This document shows, piece after piece, positions 58,187 to 64,000 of a stretch of 64,000 nucleotides of DNA (the stretch's first letter is position 1; each line of letters opens with the position of its first letter). The notes below the pieces were generated by a model. The model ran no database searches. It worked only from the letters and a program-made list of their open reading frames with translations, and had not been told where the DNA came from. A program made the translations under genes and the position numbers. The stretch spans positions 159,408 through 223,407 of the forward strand of contig JFLG01000066.1 of NCBI GenBank assembly GCA_000634735.1. Reading direction: 5' to 3'. The DNA is from Prochlorococcus sp. scB241_528N17. GTDB lineage: Bacteria > Cyanobacteriota > Cyanobacteriia > PCC-6307 > Cyanobiaceae.

Positions 58187-58960
58187 ATGGAAGACTTAAC
58201 AAGATTAATTATTTCCCATGAGAGAATTGAAAATATTAAGAACAAAAACTTAGAACTTTCTAAAGAAGAGGCTCATTATTTAAATAAAGTAATGAGGATA
58301 AAAAATGGTAAAGAAATATTCATAGCTAACGGAGAGGGTTCATTATGGAAAGCTATAAAAGTTAAAAATGATTTTTTAGAAATAATTCAATTAAGAAAAC
58401 CTTACTTATTTCAAGAACAAGAAATTTTCTTATTAGGCATAGCTGTTGTTATACCAAAAAGTGGGTTTGAGGATATTTTAAAAATGTGTACTGAAATAGG
58501 AATTGATTTCATACAGCCATTATTTTCAGAAAGACAGGTAAACAAAAATTTAAATTTTTCTAGAAAACTTTTGAGATGGAATTCAATTATCAAAGAAGCA
58601 GTGGAGCAAAGTGAGAGGTTATGGAAGCCAGCTATTTTAAATGGTATGGATATTATTGAATGGTTAAAAAGTAGAGATAATCAAGAAAAAGTTTCTATTT
58701 CTATAACTAGAGAAGAAAAACTATATGACTTAAATCAATGGTTAAGAAAACAACAAGAATTTGAAAATAAAAAAGGAGGTATTTTTTGGAATGTAATTGG
58801 TCCTGAAGGAGGTTGGTCATCCAAAGAAATTGATTTTTTTAATAAAAATAATATTACCTTTGTTAAACTTTCCGACACTATCTTAAGAACTTCAACGGCT
58901 AGTATAAACGCATCATCAATTCTAAATCAGTGGAGAATTGATTTGAAATTAAGGAATTAG
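58187..58960 (+). CDS. rsmE: 16S rRNA m3U1498 methyltransferase
   Basis: 257 residues. N-terminal PUA-like part (RLIISHERIE...EEAHYLNKVMRIKNG), then the SPOUT knot: CTEIGIDFIQPLFSERQVN, NVIGPEGGWSSKEIDFF and LSDTILRTSTASINASSIL. Methylates U1498 in the decoding centre. It sits between the DUF3531 and DUF92 genes. Confidence 0.93.
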   Translation: MEDLTRLIISHERIENIKNKNLELSKEEAHYLNKVMRIKNGKEIFIANGEGSLWKAIKVKNDFLEIIQLRKPYLFQEQEIFLLGIAVVIPKSGFEDILKMCTEIGIDFIQPLFSERQVNKNLNFSRKLLRWNSIIKEAVEQSERLWKPAILNGMDIIEWLKSRDNQEKVSISITREEKLYDLNQWLRKQQEFENKKGGIFWNVIGPEGGWSSKEIDFFNKNNITFVKLSDTILRTSTASINASSILNQWRIDLKLRN

Positions 58961-58966
58961 ATAAAT

Positions 58967-59710
58967 ATGGATTTTATTAGAAATCAGTTTTTTATAGGTT
59001 TTAGCATCAATTTTATTTTGATTTATATCTTTTGCAAGATTCCTTTGATGACAAGAAGTGGTTGGATAAGTGCAGGGATCTTAGGCACAATTTTGTGGGG
59101 ATGCTTGTCTTGGCAGGGATGGATGTCAGTTGTAATTTATTTATTATTTGGATCTCTCGTTACAAAAATAGGTTTTAAATTTAAAAAAGAACAAGGCGTA
59201 GCTGAAAAAAGAGGTGGGAGAAGAGGTCCTGAGAATGTATGGGGCTCAGCAGCTACAGGATTATTTCTTGCCATTATGACCAAATTTAATGCTGCAAACT
59301 TAGTGATGTATAAAGTAGGTTTTGCTGCGAGTTTTGCTGCAAAGTTGGCGGACACTTTTGGCAGCGAAATTGGAAAAAGATTTGGTAGAGACACATATTT
59401 AATTACTTCACTTAAAAAGGTTGAGAGAGGAACTGAAGGAGGAATAAGTATAGAGGGAACATTAGCTAGTTTTTTGGGATCAATATTTATGGCTTTTATA
59501 ATGCTTCGTCTATCAATTATTACTACAAAATATCATTTTATAGTTGTTATTGTTTCTGGATTCTTGGCAACACTTTCTGAAAGTATTATTGGAGCTAAAT
59601 TTCAAAATAAATATAAATTGAGTAATGAATTAGTAAATGCTATTCAGACAAGCATTGCTTCTATTTTTGCTATCTTTGCGATTACTTTATATTCATATTT
59701 TTTAAATTAA
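58967..59710 (+). CDS. DUF92 membrane protein, VTE6 (phytyl-phosphate kinase) homologue
   Basis: 247 residues with six to seven TM segments. TRSGWISAGILGTILWG, KRGGRRGPENVWGSAATGLFLA, AAKLADTFGSEIGKRFGRDTYLIT and VERGTEGGISIEGTLASFLGS are DUF92/TIGR00297 motifs. The plant member VTE6 phosphorylates phytyl-phosphate for tocopherol and phylloquinone; menB in this window belongs to the phylloquinone route. Assignment from homology to the plant enzyme. Confidence 0.84.
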   Translation: MDFIRNQFFIGFSINFILIYIFCKIPLMTRSGWISAGILGTILWGCLSWQGWMSVVIYLLFGSLVTKIGFKFKKEQGVAEKRGGRRGPENVWGSAATGLFLAIMTKFNAANLVMYKVGFAASFAAKLADTFGSEIGKRFGRDTYLITSLKKVERGTEGGISIEGTLASFLGSIFMAFIMLRLSIITTKYHFIVVIVSGFLATLSESIIGAKFQNKYKLSNELVNAIQTSIASIFAIFAITLYSYFLN

Positions 59711-59726
59711 AAATATTTGGAAAGAC

Positions 59727-60371
59727 CTAGGATTCGCTCCATTTTGTAAGAATCTCCCAGCTCTTAAGTCTTTGGAAAAGCCAGAAATGACCTTCGGAAT
59801 TTAGATGAATCCCATCGTGCGTAATCCAATTTTTACTTCTTTTATCAGAGTACATTTCTCTAAAAGTAGGCAGAAATGGGACATTCTGATTGAGGCATAC
59901 TTCCTCCATTCTCCTTTCATAAGAATTACAAAAATCATTTGAGTACCATAGACATCCTGCAAACGGCATTTTGCTTTCATCAACAGGTGTCAAACCAATA
60001 ACAAAGACATTTGTTTGGGAGTGCATTTCATAAATAAGTCTCTCTAACCCATATTCAAATCCATCTATATCTAATTGATGTCTTCCGTTTTTCTGACCAA
60101 TTGCTGCAGTGTCGTTAAGACCAACATTAAGTAGGATTGCTTTAGGTTTATTTCTTCTAGTTTCTCCTCTAGATGACCATTCTTTTTCCCATCTAGATGA
60201 AACTTTTTCTATCCCATCTCCCCTTACGCCAAGTTGATAAATTACTGGCCCATTTTGGTTGTTGCACCAATCTTTTCTAAGCCTCTCACACCATCCGCCG
60301 CCTTCATTATCTCCCCATCCATAAACTGAGCTATCTCCAATTACAACAAGCTGTTTTGGTAAACTAATCAC
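59727..60371 (-). CDS. SGNH/GDSL-family hydrolase
   Basis: 214 residues. VVIGDSSVYGWGDNEGGGW (block I, Ser), QLGVRGDGIEKV (Gly block), LLNVGLNDTAAIG (Asn block) and THDGIHLNSEGH (Asp-His block) give the whole catalytic set. No signal peptide, so cytoplasmic. Likely an esterase or acyl hydrolase; substrate unknown. Lies between the DUF92 gene and phnE. Confidence 0.85.
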   Translation of the reverse strand: MISLPKQLVVIGDSSVYGWGDNEGGGWCERLRKDWCNNQNGPVIYQLGVRGDGIEKVSSRWEKEWSSRGETRRNKPKAILLNVGLNDTAAIGQKNGRHQLDIDGFEYGLERLIYEMHSQTNVFVIGLTPVDESKMPFAGCLWYSNDFCNSYERRMEEVCLNQNVPFLPTFREMYSDKRSKNWITHDGIHLNSEGHFWLFQRLKSWEILTKWSES

Positions 60372-60420
60372 TACAACCGGAAAAAAATAATTACTTGATT
60401 CAACAAATTATTCTTACAAA

Positions 60421-61923
60421 TCAAGTTAAGCTATTTTTGATTTTACCATTTATTAATTCGCCAACTATTGCAATGGAGCTATAAGCTATCAAAACTATTG
60501 TAACTTCTTGCCATGCGAAGGAACTTAGTGATTCTTGCAATTGCCAACCTAGACCAACACTTCCAATAACCCCAACAATTGAAGTTTCTCTAATAATGAT
60601 GTCAGATCTATAAGCGCAATATGCTAAGTAACTTTTTGCTTGTTGAGAAAATAAACCTAAAAGCCAACTAGTCATTTTTGAGATTCCTAGAGATTTCATT
60701 GCAATATAATTTCTCTTGTCTTGGCTATCTAGATTTGTAAAAAGTAATTTGCTAGTAATACCAGCGTTATGGAGACCTAATGTTAAAGCTGCTAAAGATA
60801 AAGAAGGATTATTAAAAGTTAATAGAGTTAGAAGTATTACAGGGGTAGGTATTAAACGTAATAAAAATGCAAAAATTTTTATAAAAATTTTAGAACTATT
60901 GTTGTTAAAATTTCCTATTACTAATGGAGGTAAACTAATTGCGATTCCTGTTGATAAAAGACTTAAAATTATTGTTTCTAATATAAGTTTTAATAAATCA
61001 AATAATCTTAAATCTGAACTTGATTTAAAAAGAGAACTAACGGAATTAAAATTTTCAAAATTATTATTAAAAATAAAATAAAGAAAATATGAAAAAGAAA
61101 ATAAAATTGTTATGAAAAAAACTGCAATAAAAAAAATAGATAGGATTTTATTTGTAGTATTAAATTTTATTTTTTTGAATATTAATCCAGAAAGAATTAT
61201 CAAAATTGCTATGGACCATAAATAAGTCCATAACTCTCTAAAATTCAAAGTTTGGAAAGATAAAAAAATATTGGTACCTATTCCTCCAATACCAAAAATT
61301 CCTAAAATCACAGTACTTCTTATTGAACACTCTAATCGATATAAACCAAAGTTTTTAAATGTATTTATTATTGGATTCCATATTAAAGTTAGTAAAGAAG
61401 AAAATTTAGGTGCATTTATTTGATTTATAGATTCAAAACTTTTGTAGTCAATAGTTTCTAATTGTTCAGCAAAAACTTTTGAATTTACAGCAATATAAGG
61501 TATACATATAGCTATTATTCCAATCGAAAAATTTATTCCATATATTTGCATTAATATTATTCCCCAAACCACTTCGTGTATAGATCTAATTATTGTTAGA
61601 AAAAACCTTATTATGCGGTAGAAAAAATTTGGAATATTAAAGATTTTATAAAAAATATTTGAGGAAATTATTCCAAAAATTGCTCCAAAAATAATACTTA
61701 CTAACCAACTAAAAAAACCAATTAAAATAGTTTCATTTAATCGCTTAATTACGGTAATAATAATTTCATTATCGATCTTGGGATTAAATGCAGAAATTAA
61801 GAATTCTTGGAATAATTTAAATCCTCCAAAATGAATATTGTTTATTAATTGATACCCTAGAGGTATGCATACCAAAATTGGAAGAAAAGATAATGAGGTA
61901 TAGTTTAATTTTAATTTGTTCAA
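60421..61923 (-). CDS. phnE: Phosphonate/phosphite ABC permease, double-length (PhnE)
   Basis: 500 residues, about twice the usual PhnE. Two permease halves, each with its own EAA-like loop: EVVWGIILMQIYGINFSIGIIAICI...LETIDYKSFESIN and later TLGLHNAGITSKLLFTNLDSQDKRNYIAMKSLGISKM with ETSIVGVIGSVGLGWQLQESL. A fused pair replaces a homodimer. It belongs with phnC (4 nt) and phnD in one operon read phnD-phnC-phnE. Confidence 0.88.
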   Translation of the reverse strand: MNKLKLNYTSLSFLPILVCIPLGYQLINNIHFGGFKLFQEFLISAFNPKIDNEIIITVIKRLNETILIGFFSWLVSIIFGAIFGIISSNIFYKIFNIPNFFYRIIRFFLTIIRSIHEVVWGIILMQIYGINFSIGIIAICIPYIAVNSKVFAEQLETIDYKSFESINQINAPKFSSLLTLIWNPIINTFKNFGLYRLECSIRSTVILGIFGIGGIGTNIFLSFQTLNFRELWTYLWSIAILIILSGLIFKKIKFNTTNKILSIFFIAVFFITILFSFSYFLYFIFNNNFENFNSVSSLFKSSSDLRLFDLLKLILETIILSLLSTGIAISLPPLVIGNFNNNSSKIFIKIFAFLLRLIPTPVILLTLLTFNNPSLSLAALTLGLHNAGITSKLLFTNLDSQDKRNYIAMKSLGISKMTSWLLGLFSQQAKSYLAYCAYRSDIIIRETSIVGVIGSVGLGWQLQESLSSFAWQEVTIVLIAYSSIAIVGELINGKIKNSLT

Positions 61924-61927
61924 CTAA

Positions 61928-62668
61928 TTAATATATTTTCTCTAAATGAATCTTCTTTAAGTTATTTCTTTTGATATTGAAAAAAATTTTACCATCCCTT
62001 ATTCCAATAACTTTATCGAAATCGTTCAGCAAATCTAATCTATGTAATGCAACTAATGCCGTCTTTGGGAATTTTTTTGTATTATTTTTATCTACATTTT
62101 CTAGCAGAAGGCTTTTAATTGTTGTTATCAATTTGGGATCTAGATTATTAAAAGGCTCATCTGCAAGTAATATATTTGATTCTTGAATTAATGATCTAGC
62201 TATAGCCACTCTTTGTTTTTGCCCCCCAGATAGTTTTCTGATTTTTTTGTCGTAAATAGAGTTATGAAGTCTACATAATTTCATATATTTATGCGCCTTC
62301 TTAAAAGAACTTATATTTAGTAAATTTTTAAAAGCGAAATAAAAATTGTTTTCCGCTAGTAGTCCACAATTAACATTTTGTTCTGCAGAGAGATCTTCTA
62401 TTAATCTTAAATCTTGCCATATAGTTGTTATTTTACTTTTCTGCTTTCTATCTAATTCCTCGAAACTTTTATTGAATAATTTAACCTCACCTTGAGTTGG
62501 CTTTATTGTGCCATTAAGTACTGATATAAGTGTAGTTTTTCCTGAACCGCTTTTACCTAAAAGTGCAATTTTTTCCCCAGAATTTATTTTTAAATTTATT
62601 TTATTTAGGATCAGATCATTTTTGTATTTATAAGATATATTTTCTAATTCTAAGACAGTATTATTCAT
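61928..62668 (-). CDS. phnC: Phosphonate/phosphite ABC ATP-binding protein
   Basis: 246 residues. Walker [20 protein letters not shown]-loop TTIWQDLRLIEDLSAEQN, signature LSGGQKQRVAIARSLIQ, Walker B ILLADEPFNNLDP and ALHRLD (H-loop). The spacing and PTQGEVKLFN are PhnC-like. Starts inside the phnD stop (4-nt overlap). Confidence 0.9.
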   Translation of the reverse strand: MNNTVLELENISYKYKNDLILNKINLKINSGEKIALLGKSGSGKTTLISVLNGTIKPTQGEVKLFNKSFEELDRKQKSKITTIWQDLRLIEDLSAEQNVNCGLLAENNFYFAFKNLLNISSFKKAHKYMKLCRLHNSIYDKKIRKLSGGQKQRVAIARSLIQESNILLADEPFNNLDPKLITTIKSLLLENVDKNNTKKFPKTALVALHRLDLLNDFDKVIGIRDGKIFFNIKRNNLKKIHLEKIY

Positions 62669-63558
62669 CTAATTTTATTTAATTTCCTCCCGATTTCCTC
62701 TATATTTTTATATTGTTTTGATTCTGCCTTTATAAATCTTTTTGTATTGAACATATCTAATATCTGTTTATGTGATTTTTGCTTTATATCTAAATTTAGA
62801 ATTACTGATTTAAGTTCTTTTGTAAACCCTTCCCCGAATCTATTTTCAAGATCACCTTGAGCTACCCAATGATAGTCAACATATTCTGGTGTGATCCAGA
62901 ACAATTCTAAATTACTTGTTCTTTTGGGATTATTTTTAAGATTGTTTTCCCAAACCTGTTTATTTAAAGCTCCAGCATCAAATGCCCCACTATTAACTAA
63001 AGCTATAGTGGCATCATGACTCCCACTAAAACCTGCTTTTTTCCCTTTAAAATGTTTAATTTCTACCCCTGCTTGATTTAAAAAATATTCTGGCATTAAT
63101 CTTCCAGAAGTTGAGTTTTCAGAGCCAAAAGTAAATCTTAAATTCTTTAGTTTTTTAAGTCCTTTAATCTTTGAAATTGAGTTAAGTTCTAAATTTTTAT
63201 TTACTATAAAAACACTTTTAAATTCCTTATCGATATCTCTTTGAGCTATGACAATTGATTTAGGTGTTTGTAATCTTGCTTGAACTCCTGATAAACCGCC
63301 AAACCAAACTAAATCTAAATCTTTAGTTCTAAATCCAGTGACTGCTGCAACATAATTAATAACAGGAATGTATTTAACTTCTACATCTAGTTGTTTGGAT
63401 AATTCTTTTGAAAATAAATTAAATCTTTTGTCCAAAACATCTTGGTTTTGATCAGGTATTGCGCCAACTTTTAAAACTTTGGGATTTGAGAATACAGGTG
63501 ATGAAAAAACAGAAAATAATAGAGATGAACTTAGTAGGAAATTCTTTATATTAAACAT
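62665..63558 (-). CDS. phnD: Phosphonate/phosphite-binding protein
   Basis: 297 residues. Signal peptide (FLLSSSLLFSVFSSPVFS), then the PhnD core: LKVGAIPDQNQDVLDKRF, VINYVAAVTGFRTKDLDLVWFGGLSGVQARLQ, FGSENSTSGRLMPEYF and GFSGSHDATIALVNSGAFDAGALN, where Ser/Thr and Tyr/His residues hold the phosphonate. Prochlorococcus PhnD-type proteins bind phosphite or methylphosphonate. No C-P lyase or phosphite dehydrogenase gene is in the window. First gene of the operon. Confidence 0.92.
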   Translation of the reverse strand: MFNIKNFLLSSSLLFSVFSSPVFSNPKVLKVGAIPDQNQDVLDKRFNLFSKELSKQLDVEVKYIPVINYVAAVTGFRTKDLDLVWFGGLSGVQARLQTPKSIVIAQRDIDKEFKSVFIVNKNLELNSISKIKGLKKLKNLRFTFGSENSTSGRLMPEYFLNQAGVEIKHFKGKKAGFSGSHDATIALVNSGAFDAGALNKQVWENNLKNNPKRTSNLELFWITPEYVDYHWVAQGDLENRFGEGFTKELKSVILNLDIKQKSHKQILDMFNTKRFIKAESKQYKNIEEIGRKLNKIR

Positions 63559-63570
63559 AACTAAGTTAAA

Positions 63571-64000
63571 TTAATAGTATTCAGAGATTGTTTTTTCAAG
63601 CCTCTGAAGTCCATCTTTTATTTTATTCTCTGAAGCTGCACAAGATATTCTAATACATCGATCAGCTCCAAAAGCTTTTCCAGGTACAACAACTAATCCG
63701 TAATCTTGAAGAGCTTTATTGCAGAAATCAACAGAAGTAATTGAAGAGTTGGGTAATTTTGGAAATGCGTAAAATGCTCCGTTAGGTTCTTCAATATAAA
63801 TCCCATTTATATTATTAAGGCCCTCATAGAGAAGTCTTCTTCTTTGATCATAATGGCTATTTATCATTGAGAAAAACTCATTTTTAATTTTTAAAGCCTC
63901 TAAAGCACCTTTTTGAACAAAAGAGCAAACACTACTTGTACTTTGACTTTGTAATGCTGAGGATGCTTTGATTACATCTTTGGGACCTATTAAATAACCT
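63571..64000 (-). CDS. Class I/II aminotransferase, C-terminal part
   Basis: The frame is open to the window end at 64000 and stops at 63571, giving about 143 residues of the C-terminal part. GYLIGPKDVIKASSALQSQSTSSVCSF, EPNGAFYAFPKLP and GKAFGADRCIRISCAASENKI (with the carboxylate-binding Arg) match aspartate-type aminotransferases. The PLP lysine lies outside the window. Stops 12 nt upstream of the phnD start on the same strand. Confidence 0.88.
   Translation of the reverse strand, partial: GYLIGPKDVIKASSALQSQSTSSVCSFVQKGALEALKIKNEFFSMINSHYDQRRRLLYEGLNNINGIYIEEPNGAFYAFPKLPNSSITSVDFCNKALQDYGLVVVPGKAFGADRCIRISCAASENKIKDGLQRLEKTISEYY

Overview
The window is AT-rich (about 30% G+C by eye), gene-dense bacterial chromosome with many TTG starts. 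It carries a prochlorophyte-type chlorophyll-binding antenna gene (pcb), a lycopene cyclase, menB, glgA, Tic20-like, CPP1-like, DUF1350, DUF2811, DUF3531 and DUF92 genes. This combination points to a high-light-adapted Prochlorococcus; the strain cannot be fixed from sequence alone. Most of the window is ordinary core genome.

Layout. 1-17.3 kb: housekeeping genes, with menB (cut by the window edge), glgA, murF, glmU, a MnmC-like methyltransferase, aroA, comB, a nitrilase, a cell-wall amidase, murI, a long-chain prenyl diphosphate synthase, acs, a DEDDh exonuclease and hisS. 17.3-28 kb: the pcb antenna gene with a clear terminator, a GltS-like transporter, a GIY-YIG membrane protein, lycopene cyclase, a divergent protochlorophyllide-reductase-like SDR, MscS and a Fur regulator. 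28-39 kb: radical SAM ArsS-like protein, a glucosylglycerol-phosphate phosphatase homologue facing an uncharacterised 502-residue protein, then metY-metA, a SulP transporter, an FAD oxidoreductase and a CbiX-type chelatase with a His-rich tail. 39-45.2 kb: GMC oxidoreductase, a pentapeptide protein, an RHH/GIY-YIG-like gene pair with an operator-like upstream region, gloA, Tic20-like and small membrane or secreted proteins.

45.2-49.3 kb is the accessory part and the most interesting stretch. It centres on a complete tRNA-Ser(UGA) gene. Partial copies of this tRNA lie on both sides: an exact 55-nt 3' half and a decayed 3' remnant on the left, and an exact 40-nt 5' half on the right. All break in the anticodon loop. 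Between them sit two small integrase-less elements, one with a zinc-ribbon / PD-(D/E)XK nuclease / unknown operon and one with a single secreted TPR protein, plus an almost empty third. Each interval has its own short motif repeated at a 10-13 bp pitch; in the first two elements these occur near both ends, as expected for recombinase arm sites. I read this as stacked tRNA-targeted integrations, in the style of the tycheposons known from Prochlorococcus, with the present tRNA gene possibly assembled from halves donated by different elements.

49.3-64 kb returns to core genome: small one-TM proteins, a 33-residue YRG protein with a structured-looking leader, the B12-dependent ribonucleotide reductase nrdJ, prfC, hslO, an ABC ATPase, rsmE, a VTE6-like DUF92 protein, an SGNH hydrolase, a phnD-phnC-phnE phosphonate/phosphite transporter with a double-length permease, and the end of an aminotransferase gene. 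Functional links visible here are MetA (with the acetyl-CoA-type Glu) feeding the O-acetylhomoserine sulfhydrylase MetY, and CbiX supplying corrin precursor for the B12-dependent NrdJ.
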